A stretch of DNA of 64,000 bases from Rubritalea profundi. GTDB lineage: Bacteria; Verrucomicrobiota; Verrucomicrobiia; Verrucomicrobiales; Akkermansiaceae. The DNA lies in the NCBI RefSeq assembly GCF_002954445.1, contig NZ_MQWA01000001.1, forward strand, positions 3,555,453-3,619,452. Direction: 5' to 3'. The notes under the pieces are model-generated. The model made no database searches. It saw only the letters and a program-made list of their open reading frames with translations, and was not told the DNA's origin. The position numbers and the translations under genes were made by a program. Positions 30,301 to 38,819 of the stretch are shown piece by piece. The number at the start of each line of letters is the position of its first letter. The stretch's first letter is position 1.

Positions 30301-31725
30301 ATGAAACCACGTTATCCCTACTATCTAGCAAGCCGAGCAGTGAATGCTAATGAAGACCTGGAGTTGTTTGATAAATTCACTGGTGCATTGGTCAGTAAAG
30401 TCGCGCTGGCGGATGAGGCGGCAATCGACCAGGCAATTTCGGCAGCCAAGGCGGCGAGCCCAGCAATGGCGGCGTTTCCTCCCTACGCGCGGCAGGCAGT
30501 TTTACAGCATTGTGTGAAGCGATTTGAAGAAAGGTATGAGGAGTTGGCGATGGCACTTTGTGTCGAGGCGGGTAAGCCGATTAAGGACAGTCGGACTGAG
30601 GTCACACGCTTAATAGATACCTTTAGGATTGCTGCAGAAGAGTCGGTTAGAATCCAAGGGGAAGTTCAAGAATTACAAATTTCTGAGAGAACGAAAGGCT
30701 ACTCGGGGATGTGGAAGCGGGTACCGATAGGGCCATGTTCTTTCATTTCACCATTCAATTTCCCACTCAACTTGGCAGCGCACAAGATAGCACCGGCGAT
30801 TGCTGCTGGCTGTACTTTCATTCTTAAACCAGCAAGCCTGACACCAGTGGGAGCTATTCTGATTGGCGAGGTATTGGCTGAAACGGATCTACCCGAGGGG
30901 GCATTTTCCATTCTGCCGTGCAGGAGGGAGGGGGCTGAGCTTTTCACTGTCGACGAGCGACTCAAGCTCTTGAGCTTTACTGGATCACCAAGTGTTGGTT
31001 GGGACCTGAAGTCGAAAGCTGGCAAGAAGAAAGTGGTGCTAGAGCTTGGCGGGAACGCAGCGTGTGTCGTCGACCACGATGCCGATATTGAAGATGCCGT
31101 CGATCGCATCATCGTCGGTGCATTTTATCAGTCGGGCCAATCCTGCATCAGTGTTCAACGAGTGATCATCCACCAAAGCCTCTATGCTAAGTTCGTCTCA
31201 GCTTTTGTCGATGCGACGAAGCAACTGGTTTGTGGCGACCCTAAAGATGAGGCAACTTTCATTGGGCCAATGATTTCTGAGAAGGAAGCCGCTCGTCTCT
31301 CTGGATGGCTCGACGAGGCGGTTGCAGATGGGGCTCGATTAGTAACTGGCGGTGAGCGCGATGGCGCGATGCTTCGCCCAGCGGTCCTAGAAAATGTTTC
31401 CAAGCAATCGACTCTGTACCGTGAGGAAGCGTTTGGCCCAGCCGTCATTTTGAGTAGCTTTGACGACTTTGAGGAGGCGCTAGCGGATGTGAATGATAGC
31501 AAGTTCGGCCTACAAGCTGGCATCTTCACTCGCGACATCTACAAAGCCCACGCAGCCTGGGACACGCTCGAAGTGGGTGGGGTGGTTATTGGCGATGTTC
31601 CATCGTGGCGGGTGGATAATATGCCGTACGGTGGCGTGAAGGATTCAGGACTAGGCCGAGAAGGAATTCGCTTCGCCATCGAAGATATGACCGAGATCCG
31701 TAATCTCATTATCCGTAAGCCATAG
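30301..31725 (+). CDS. NAD(P)-dependent aldehyde dehydrogenase
   Basis: A 474-residue protein with all ALDH hallmarks: PFNFPLNLAAHKIAPAIAAG, FTGSPSVGWDLKSKAG, the general-base Glu at 248 (LELGGNA) and the nucleophile Cys at 282 (GQSCISVQR), then YREEAFGPAVIL and the C-terminal MPYGGVKDSGLGREG. It most resembles the lactaldehyde or non-phosphorylating glyceraldehyde-phosphate branch rather than the P5C branch. The start codon ATG at 30301 is 97 bases after putA stops. A role in proline or related amino-acid breakdown is suggested only by position. Confidence 0.9.
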   Translation: MKPRYPYYLASRAVNANEDLELFDKFTGALVSKVALADEAAIDQAISAAKAASPAMAAFPPYARQAVLQHCVKRFEERYEELAMALCVEAGKPIKDSRTEVTRLIDTFRIAAEESVRIQGEVQELQISERTKGYSGMWKRVPIGPCSFISPFNFPLNLAAHKIAPAIAAGCTFILKPASLTPVGAILIGEVLAETDLPEGAFSILPCRREGAELFTVDERLKLLSFTGSPSVGWDLKSKAGKKKVVLELGGNAACVVDHDADIEDAVDRIIVGAFYQSGQSCISVQRVIIHQSLYAKFVSAFVDATKQLVCGDPKDEATFIGPMISEKEAARLSGWLDEAVADGARLVTGGERDGAMLRPAVLENVSKQSTLYREEAFGPAVILSSFDDFEEALADVNDSKFGLQAGIFTRDIYKAHAAWDTLEVGGVVIGDVPSWRVDNMPYGGVKDSGLGREGIRFAIEDMTEIRNLIIRKP

Positions 31726-31790
31726 GAGGAAGTAGTGGACCAACAGATTGTGGGTAGACACTGGTTGCTGGATAATGTTATTCAGAACTC

Positions 31791-33137
31791 ATGCGTTTAT
31801 TTTGTTTCTACTTAATCTTTTGTATTTCAGCTCTTGGAAATGGTGGTGGATAACGGCATGGAGTCGGTTTTACGGGCGGAATTGCACCATTCACGGCTGA
31901 AGGTACCGAGTATGTGCAAATCGTAGATGAAAAGTTAGATATCGATCTCTACCCTGAGTATGCCGAGGTGAAAGTGCGCTACCACATGAAAAATGTGAGC
32001 AAGAAGGCGGTGTCCGTGAAGTTCGGTTTTCCGGTGGAGGACTCAAAGGATGAATGGGACTTTCACTTAGAAGAAAAAAAGCCAGTCACAAAGCTGAGCC
32101 CCAGGTACTGCCGTGATTATTCTGTTCGGCTAAGAGGCAAATCTTTGAAATATGTTTACGAGCTTGAGCCCTTTGCATCCGGAAAAGTAAAGCCATTCAA
32201 AGGTGCTGAGGTTCTTGTTGGAATTGAGGGATGGATGGTGAGTAAGATGCGGCTCGCTGCTGAGGAGCTGATTGTTTTAGAGATCTCTTACAAATCAATG
32301 TATGACTACTCGGCATTTTCTATTAGTAGCGATGGCACGGTCGGGCCATGGATATTCAAGTACCGTTTCTCAAGTGGAGCAATTTGGCATGGACCTATCA
32401 AGAATGGGGTTGTGACTATTCGCAATAAAGGCTGCGACCCTAAAGATGTTCTAATCACGACTCCTGTGAATATTTTCAAAAAAGACGGTGAGAGCTACTT
32501 CTGGAATTTTTCAAACCTCGAACCCACTCTTGCTGATGATTTGAATGTAGCCGTTAGATCTGGATTTTCTCATCACTACAAGCATGGGGGATCCGGGCCT
32601 GACTCAGATGCTGACCCTAGACATAATGAATATATTAGCCATAATGCAATATTCTACGATGCTGATGCGGACTATAGAGTAACGGCGAGCTCTGAACTGA
32701 AACCTGAAAACAATCTCAATTATAAGGCTCAAAATGTTTCACCGATGCATATAGACGGTAAAGATTACGCATGGGCTGAAGGAGTTGCCAGTGAAGGTGT
32801 TGGTGAGAGTGTCACACTCACATTGGATAAGCCGTCTCCAGTTTCAGCCATTTTAGTTAGTAATGGATATGGCAAGAGCGAGGCTTCTTTTAAAGAAAAT
32901 TGTCGCGTGGCTGACTGTACTCTCATTATCAATGGTAAGCACAAGATTAAGCATCGCTTGTACGATTACTCGAGCGAGCAAATTCTATCGCTTGAAACCT
33001 TCAAAGGTAAAGTGGAGACGATTTCACTGGTGATAGATTCTGTTCACGCAGGCAGCAAGTATAAGGACTGTTGTGTGTCTGAAATAGTAATTTTGCATAA
33101 GCTCAAGAAAGAACCTAAGCGCTATGGTGCACGTTAG
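31791..33137 (+). CDS. Secreted protein with C-terminal NADase-type glycan-binding-like domain; in-frame TAA after the signal peptide
   Basis: ATG 31791 begins a signal peptide (MRLFCFYLIFCISALGNGGG) that meets TAA at 31851-31853. The same frame then runs on without a break (RHGVGFTGGIAPFTAEGTEY), so the TAA probably replaced a sense codon such as TAC or TAT. Without readthrough only GTG 31914 is available, giving 407 residues without a signal. The N-terminal part, rich in beta strands (YPEYAEVKVRYHMKNVSKK), resembles DUF4424-like secreted domains. Residues about 255-395 of that product (YAWAEGVASEGVGES, SNGYGKSEASFKENCRV) match my memory of the NADase-type glycan-binding (discoidin-like) domain. 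Its 3' end overlaps the next gene by 14 bases. Confidence 0.65.
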
Positions 33138-35664
33138 TCTTTTAACGGCATTATTACTTCTTTGGACCTCGGTAATCGCTAGACAATTACCCATTTACTT
33201 CGAAGACAGTCACGCTGGTAGTTTCGAGTTCTTTGCTCAGCATCTTGAGCTTGATGAGGTTCACACTCTGGTTCTTTTTGATGCCCATTCGGACGCGTCA
33301 TCTATAGCGGACAGTGACTCGATTCGTCAGGCGATTCGGAGAGTTAGATCTAATGAAGATAGGGCAATTGTGCTACAGAAATATCGAACTACTGGGGTGA
33401 TTCAGCCATTCAACTGGATAGAGCCCTTGATGCCAAATCCCTTCACTCGTGTTATTTGGGTTCCTGGTGACGGGCTCTCGCAAAAGCGGCTGAAGGGCTT
33501 GGAGTTAGAAGCGCGGATTCATCTCGATTGGAAATCTGAGCTAAACCCGAGAACCGCTGGTGAGCTGGGGCCCAAGTTTGAGGTAGTGAATTTTTCTGAT
33601 CTAAAGTTGATGGATCTTGTTGGCAAGACAGCAGTGAGTATCGACCTAGATATTTATGCTCAGGAAAATGTGCCGGAGGATGCATTCTACGATCATTGGG
33701 CGTGGGTGCTGTCGGTACCACAGCTAAAAGCTATCAGTTTTGCTATATCGAGACCATGGCTGGAATCCGATTCACAGGGCTGCCGATTACTCCAGCTGGC
33801 GCTTGATCGTTCATTAGCCATCCAGAATTCTGAGCTTATATTTGAGCTATTTAAGAATGATGAAATTGACCGTTCGGAAAAGGCGAAAGGGTTCTACCAG
33901 CGAGGAGAGAATGTGCCACGTTTTGATCTCTCAACAGTCCCTACGAGTTTACGTGAGGTGTTGGTGAGGAATAGCGATAGGATTTCAGTCAGCTATGAAA
34001 CTGAACGTTGGCAGGCATTAATCGATAAATGGAAGGGCCAGCTAACTGGAGCTAGCCTTAACATTCCAGAGCATCAAAAATCGATTGATGGAGCATGGAG
34101 AATGTCGACTGAAAATCTAGGAGATGTCTGGCTTAAGTCTAAGCACCCACCAAAGTCAGTTAAGTGGTATGTGCTCAGGCCTGAATCAATGGTGCATAAT
34201 CTAGTGCCTGAATTGAAATTCGGGAAGATTTTTACTGGTGGTGCTTCGAGTTTTGTGTCGCTACGGAAAGAATGGATTGCGACGACTGAGGAGCCAGCCT
34301 TGGGTCATAGAGTATGGGGGAAACAGCTACCTTGGAAAGAGTCGGCTGGCATTGTCAGACTACAGGCTGAAGCCATTTACGAAGATCATTCTGAAATTAC
34401 AGCAATGCTAGAAATTCGAGTGCGTTATGGTACAGGGTTTCGTGGAGCTCTGAGTGAACAATTTGGTTCTCCCTATGTATTTGGGATTGGAAAGCTTCAA
34501 TCGAATGGTGAGAAGGCGGGTGAAACTCTGATAGGAAATGATTGCGCAAATTTCCTAGTCTATGCCTGGCGTCAGGTAGGTGGGCGGTTGAAGTGGGGGA
34601 ATCCATACCAACTCACTAGGCAACTAACGCTTCTCTCTGCGAATTGTAGCTCCGCCTCACGCGTGCATATCGAACCCGCGATTATTGATAGTGGGGTTGC
34701 AATCGATTTCGGGTCGTACATTACAGCTCTCTGGCAGGATAGAGGAGAAATGGGGGTTATTGACCCACAAGATTTGATTATTCATCACCTAAGTGGTGAG
34801 CCAGAGGTGGTAACTTTGGAGCAAATGCTGAAGAAATATAGTCGTTATAAAGTCTTCACTTTACCTGTGGAGACTGACTCTCTGACGGTTCGAGTAGGTG
34901 GAGATGTGAACCTTACTGGGCATGAGATAAAAATATTTTCAGCTGCCATGCGAAATAAACTACAGTCTGCAGATTATTCTGTAATCAATTTGGAATGTGT
35001 TTTGGCTGACTCTGTGGATGGAGGAGCTAGTAAACCATTTTCATTTATAGCTCCGACATCGCGGCTCGCATTGTTAGAAGTCGCTGGTGTGGATGCAGTC
35101 AATTTAGCAAATAATCACGCCTATGATGGCGGTATTGGAGGTCATGATTCAACACTCGATACTTTAGCTAAATCTAAAATCGAAAGTGTTGGGAGCCAAG
35201 GGGAGTCTCGCGATGGCACGCAGTTAGTTGAGATCCGTGGGAGGAAGCTCGGGCTGCTAAGTTTCAATGCGGTTCTGAGTAGGGATGACCCGCCTGACAC
35301 TCGAATACTCCAGTACCCGAGAGATGAAAATGCTATAGAAAGTTCCATCAGTAAGTTGAGAAAGAGCTGCGATATTGTCATTATTTTGCCACACTGGGGG
35401 AGTGAATACACTCGAGTCGTGACTGACAGTCAACGGTCTGTAGCTCGATGGTTGGTCAGGAGTGGTGCTGATGTAGTGGTCGGGAGTCATCCACATATTC
35501 GGCAAGCTATAGAATATTATCGAGGAGTGCCTATAGTTTATTCTTTGGGAAATTTGTATTTCCCTAATCGAGGACCAGCAGGCTTCAATGATTATCAATT
35601 GCTAGATATACAGATTTCGACTACTTCAAGACAAGTTAAGGTGAACTGGTCAGTAAGTGAATAG
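33124..35664 (+). CDS. Secreted three-domain fusion: UPF0489-like, NlpC/P60-like and CapA-like
   Basis: An 846-residue protein with a signal peptide (VSLLTALLLLWTSVIARQ). Residues about 22-220 resemble UPF0489, an arginase-fold family: YFEDSHAGSFEFF, metal-ligand motif VLFDAHSDAS and SIDLDIYA. Residues about 420-570 hold a Cys in GNDCANFLVYAWRQVG (Cys474) with His residues near 553 (IIHHLSG), like a cysteine endopeptidase of the NlpC/P60 kind. Residues about 580-846 are a CapA/PgsA-type metallophosphatase-like domain: VGGDVNLTGHE, NLANNHAYDGG, LPHWGSEYT, VVGSHPHI, YSLGNLYFPN. CapA acts in poly-gamma-glutamate export. Together this suggests an envelope enzyme acting on amide-linked polymers; the fusion itself is new to me. 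Confidence 0.7.
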   Translation: MVHVSLLTALLLLWTSVIARQLPIYFEDSHAGSFEFFAQHLELDEVHTLVLFDAHSDASSIADSDSIRQAIRRVRSNEDRAIVLQKYRTTGVIQPFNWIEPLMPNPFTRVIWVPGDGLSQKRLKGLELEARIHLDWKSELNPRTAGELGPKFEVVNFSDLKLMDLVGKTAVSIDLDIYAQENVPEDAFYDHWAWVLSVPQLKAISFAISRPWLESDSQGCRLLQLALDRSLAIQNSELIFELFKNDEIDRSEKAKGFYQRGENVPRFDLSTVPTSLREVLVRNSDRISVSYETERWQALIDKWKGQLTGASLNIPEHQKSIDGAWRMSTENLGDVWLKSKHPPKSVKWYVLRPESMVHNLVPELKFGKIFTGGASSFVSLRKEWIATTEEPALGHRVWGKQLPWKESAGIVRLQAEAIYEDHSEITAMLEIRVRYGTGFRGALSEQFGSPYVFGIGKLQSNGEKAGETLIGNDCANFLVYAWRQVGGRLKWGNPYQLTRQLTLLSANCSSASRVHIEPAIIDSGVAIDFGSYITALWQDRGEMGVIDPQDLIIHHLSGEPEVVTLEQMLKKYSRYKVFTLPVETDSLTVRVGGDVNLTGHEIKIFSAAMRNKLQSADYSVINLECVLADSVDGGASKPFSFIAPTSRLALLEVAGVDAVNLANNHAYDGGIGGHDSTLDTLAKSKIESVGSQGESRDGTQLVEIRGRKLGLLSFNAVLSRDDPPDTRILQYPRDENAIESSISKLRKSCDIVIILPHWGSEYTRVVTDSQRSVARWLVRSGADVVVGSHPHIRQAIEYYRGVPIVYSLGNLYFPNRGPAGFNDYQLLDIQISTTSRQVKVNWSVSE

Positions 35665-35981
35665 ATTACATGGCTCGGTTGGGATGGCTGCGGACTGGAA
35701 AGATTTAGCTGTAAGCATTGATGCAAGATTGAAGGCCTGTTGTGCGATGCCGATTAGTAACTTTGGTGCGGCATTCAATAAAGAAGTGCAGGATGACCTA
35801 TTGCCTCGTTTTAGAAAAAACAACTTGTGCACGACTCTTGATTGTAGGCGGACGCGATACAAATTTTTTGACGGTGACTCAATTATCAGCACATTGGTCT
35901 TGTCGTGTGCGGGTGGCTGAGGTAGGAGACGTGTCTCGCTTCCACTCCGAACTGGGAAGCGAGTAAATAAATATCAAAATT
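35665..35981 (+). other. Leader region upstream of purH
   Basis: About 320 bp with no convincing gene; an 88-codon GTG frame at 35657-35920 has no recognisable content. Near its 3' end lies a perfect 9-bp inverted repeat (see separate entry) ending 18 bases before the purH start. Confidence 0.5.
35935..35963 (+). promoter_or_regulatory. Hairpin immediately upstream of purH
   Basis: CTCGCTTCC and GGAAGCGAG form a perfect 9-bp stem with an 11-nt loop, followed by an A/T-rich stretch and, 18 bases later, the purH ATG. There is no U-run, so it is not a plain terminator. It could control purH translation or mark a processing site. Confidence 0.5.
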
Positions 35982-37526
35982 ATGGCAATTCAACGCGCGC
36001 TACTCTCAGTTTCTGACAAGACCGGCTTGGTCGAATTCGCGAAAGGACTTCACGAATTTGGAGTTGAGCTCCTCTCAACCGGCGGCACAGCAGCTGCTCT
36101 CCGTGACGCAGATCTACCAGTGATCGATGTTTCCACCTTTACTGGCGCACCCGAGCTTTTCGAAGGCCGCGTCAAGACGCTTCACCCAAAGGTGCATGGC
36201 GGTCTACTGCACAAGCGGGATAGTGACCTTCATCTCTCTCAGGCGAAGGAACATGACATCCCACCCATCGACATAGTCGTGGTAAATCTTTACCCGTTCG
36301 AGCAGACCATTGCGCGTGAAGACGTGACCTTGGAAGAGGCGATCGAAAATATCGATATCGGAGGTCCATCCATGCTTCGTTCGGCAGCGAAAAACTACAA
36401 GAGCGTCACGGTGGTGACTGATACCAGTGATTACGACCGTGTGTTGGCCGAGATGGCTGAGCACGATGGCGACACCACTTTCAAGCTTCGCGAGGAACTT
36501 TCAGTTAAAGTCTTCCTCCGTACTTCAGCTTATGATGGAGCAATAACAAACTACCTCAGCCAAGCGGCAGAGGGGACTCGTTCTTCCTTCAGTATAACGC
36601 TACCGCTTGATCATGAACTACGTTACGGTGACAATCCACATCAGAAGGCTAGCATCTACGGCAACTTCAGTGGTTGCTTCACTCAGCTCCAAGGTAAAGA
36701 GCTAAGCTACACTAACATCCTCGATATCGAGGCTGCAGCGGATCTTATTTTCGACTTTTGTCGTCCAACAGTAGGCATCCTCAAGCATACGAATCCTTGT
36801 GGTGTTGGTCAAGATGATGAAGACCTCCGTGTTGCTTGGCAGCGTGCATTTGAGACTGACACGCAGGCACCATTCGGTGGCGTCATTGTTGTGAACCGTC
36901 CGCTTACCGAGAGCCTTGCTCGTGTGATCTCCACCATTTTCACCGATGTTATTATCGCTCCAGATTTTGAAGCAGAAGCCCGTGCGATTCTTCAGAAGAA
37001 GAAAAATCTTCGTCTTATCAAAATGAACATCGAAGCTTATGCCGTGGCCAAAAAAGAGCCGCTGATTCGTTCGTCTCCAGCAGGCCTAATGGTAATGGAT
37101 CGCGATCACACGGCACTCGGTCTCGACAATCTCGAAGAGCGTGTTGTGACTAAGCGCCCACCAACAGAAGAAGAGATGCGCGCAATGCGTTTCGCTTGGA
37201 GAGTGGTAAAGCATGTTAAATCTAACGCTATTGTTTACGCTAAGTCCGATCGCACACTTGGTGTGGGTGCTGGCCAAATGAGCCGCGTGGATTCCTCCCG
37301 TATTGCCGTTTGGAAAGCTAAAGAAGCTGGCCTTTCACTCGAAAGTTCAGTGATGGCTTCTGACGCAATGCTGCCATTTGCTGATGGATTAGAAGCAGCG
37401 ATCGAAGCTGGAGCAACTGCTTGCATTCAGCCTGGTGGATCGATCCGTGACAAAGAAGTGATTGAAGCCGCTGATGCAGCGGGTATAGCTATGATCTTTA
37501 CTGGTCACCGGCACTTCCGCCATTAA
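35982..37526 (+). CDS. purH: AICAR transformylase / IMP cyclohydrolase
   Basis: A 514-residue bifunctional enzyme catalysing the last two steps of de novo IMP synthesis. The N-terminal MGS-like cyclohydrolase domain has LLSTGGTAAALRDADL, GRVKTLHPKVHGGLLHKR and NLYPFEQT. The transformylase domain shows LRYGDNPHQKAS, ILKHTNPCGVG, FGGVIVVNR and the C-terminal PGGSIRDKEVIEAAD and FTGHRHFRH. The length is normal. purM and purF follow in the same direction, each separated by a terminator-like hairpin, so transcription may be stepped. Confidence 0.97.
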   Translation: MAIQRALLSVSDKTGLVEFAKGLHEFGVELLSTGGTAAALRDADLPVIDVSTFTGAPELFEGRVKTLHPKVHGGLLHKRDSDLHLSQAKEHDIPPIDIVVVNLYPFEQTIAREDVTLEEAIENIDIGGPSMLRSAAKNYKSVTVVTDTSDYDRVLAEMAEHDGDTTFKLREELSVKVFLRTSAYDGAITNYLSQAAEGTRSSFSITLPLDHELRYGDNPHQKASIYGNFSGCFTQLQGKELSYTNILDIEAAADLIFDFCRPTVGILKHTNPCGVGQDDEDLRVAWQRAFETDTQAPFGGVIVVNRPLTESLARVISTIFTDVIIAPDFEAEARAILQKKKNLRLIKMNIEAYAVAKKEPLIRSSPAGLMVMDRDHTALGLDNLEERVVTKRPPTEEEMRAMRFAWRVVKHVKSNAIVYAKSDRTLGVGAGQMSRVDSSRIAVWKAKEAGLSLESSVMASDAMLPFADGLEAAIEAGATACIQPGGSIRDKEVIEAADAAGIAMIFTGHRHFRH

Positions 37527-37571
37527 GGAAAGGGTCTAAATTCTAGATCTAATAATCGAGCAACAACTTTC

Positions 37572-37608
37572 AATGCGTTAGCTGAGTAATCGGCTGACGC
37601 ATTTTTTT
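37572..37608 (+). terminator. Rho-independent terminator after purH
   Basis: AATGCGTTAGC pairs with GCTGACGCATT (one G-U pair, 10-nt loop), followed by a run of seven T. It lies 46 bases downstream of the purH stop. Confidence 0.85.
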
Positions 37609-37737
37609 GTTTCCCGTGGTTGTAGCGCTCAGGAATGATCAATTAATTGATAGTTTTTGGTGGGATTGTAAATTCTTGATTCTTCTTTAGCAAAGGGCTT
37701 GCCACGGGGCGGCGGAGTGTTACAACAAAGCCACATC

Positions 37738-38733
37738 ATGTCAGGCAAACTCACCTACAAAGAATCAGGAGTCGACACACGCGAGGCAGCAGCTCTCGTA
37801 GGCGACATCGGGACACACGTTCGCCGCACGCAGCAGCAACGTAAACTTCACGGAGCATTTGGCCTTTTCGCTGCTTGTTTTGATCTCAGTGATTACAAAC
37901 AACCAGTCATCGTTACAGGTTGTGACGGAGTTGGCACTAAGATCGATATCCTTCTCGAAAAGAAGGAGTACGGCATAGCTGGTAAAGATCTTGTAGCAAT
38001 GAGCGTGAATGACATCATCACCACTGGTGGTGACCCTCTCATGTTCCTCGACTACATCGGTATCGCAGCGCTCGACAAGACTATGATCACTGAGCTGATC
38101 GCGGGAATGTGCGACTATCTCGAAGACTGTGGCTGTATCCTCGCTGGTGGCGAGACAGCTGAAATGCCGGGAATCGTCCCTGAAGAAGTTGTTGAACTTG
38201 CAGGTTTCTGTATAGGTGCTTGTGAGAAACCAAACCTCATTGACCCTACACAGATCAAAGTAGGCGACGTGCTCGTTGGTTACGGTTCTGATGGTCCTCA
38301 CGCAAATGGCTGGAGTCTTATCCGCCGCGTGATCGCTCAGAACCCAGACATTTTTTCCGAAGAAGAACTCACTGAGCTACTCGCTCCGACCCGCCTTTAC
38401 CACGATGTTGTTAACGACGTGAAAAAGTCTGGAGTTACCCCAAAGGCTTACGCACACATCACTGGTGGCGGACTCCCTGAGAACATCGAGCGTATCTTCA
38501 ACGGCGTTGGAGCTGACCTTGAGATTCCTTTCTGGGACAATAAACCAATGCGCAAACTTTTCGAATTTGTTGATGCAGAGGACAAGTTCCACACCTTCAA
38601 CATGGGTATCGGCTGGGTAGCAATCGTTTCTCCAGAAGATGCGGACAAGATTCTTGCTGCTGGCCCAGGTGGCACAGTGATTGGCAAAATCGTTGAGCAA
38701 GAAGGCGTACGCGTTGTCGAGCAATCCGCTTAG
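37738..38733 (+). CDS. purM: Phosphoribosylformylglycinamidine cyclo-ligase (AIR synthetase)
   Basis: The start is ATG 37738 (MSGKLTYKESGVD), typical for PurM; an upstream GTG-type frame adds a non-family leader. The 331-residue protein closes the imidazole ring in purine synthesis. Clear motifs are the opening SGVDTREAAAL, TGCDGVGTKIDI, AGKDLVAMSVNDIITTGGDP, GGETAEMPG and HITGGGLPENI. It lies between purH and the amidophosphoribosyltransferase gene; together they supply three of the purine steps. Confidence 0.96.
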   Translation: MSGKLTYKESGVDTREAAALVGDIGTHVRRTQQQRKLHGAFGLFAACFDLSDYKQPVIVTGCDGVGTKIDILLEKKEYGIAGKDLVAMSVNDIITTGGDPLMFLDYIGIAALDKTMITELIAGMCDYLEDCGCILAGGETAEMPGIVPEEVVELAGFCIGACEKPNLIDPTQIKVGDVLVGYGSDGPHANGWSLIRRVIAQNPDIFSEEELTELLAPTRLYHDVVNDVKKSGVTPKAYAHITGGGLPENIERIFNGVGADLEIPFWDNKPMRKLFEFVDAEDKFHTFNMGIGWVAIVSPEDADKILAAGPGGTVIGKIVEQEGVRVVEQSA

Positions 38734-38755
38734 TCTTTCTTAGAAAATTCAAACT

Positions 38756-38790
38756 CACCCAGGGCACGGTAATTTACTGGGTGTTTTATT
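38756..38790 (+). terminator. Terminator or attenuator between purM and purF
   Basis: CACCCAG pairs with CTGGGTG across a 14-nt loop, followed directly by TTTTATT. It sits 22 bases after purM and 30 before purF, so it may reduce read-through into purF. Confidence 0.75.
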
Positions 38791-38819
38791 CTTAACCGAA
38801 CACACTATCACAACACTTT

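Noticed and set aside
35657..35920. 88-codon GTG frame overlapping the end of the fusion gene
   Set aside because: No recognisable content, no ribosome site, Cys/Arg-rich composition like random frame.
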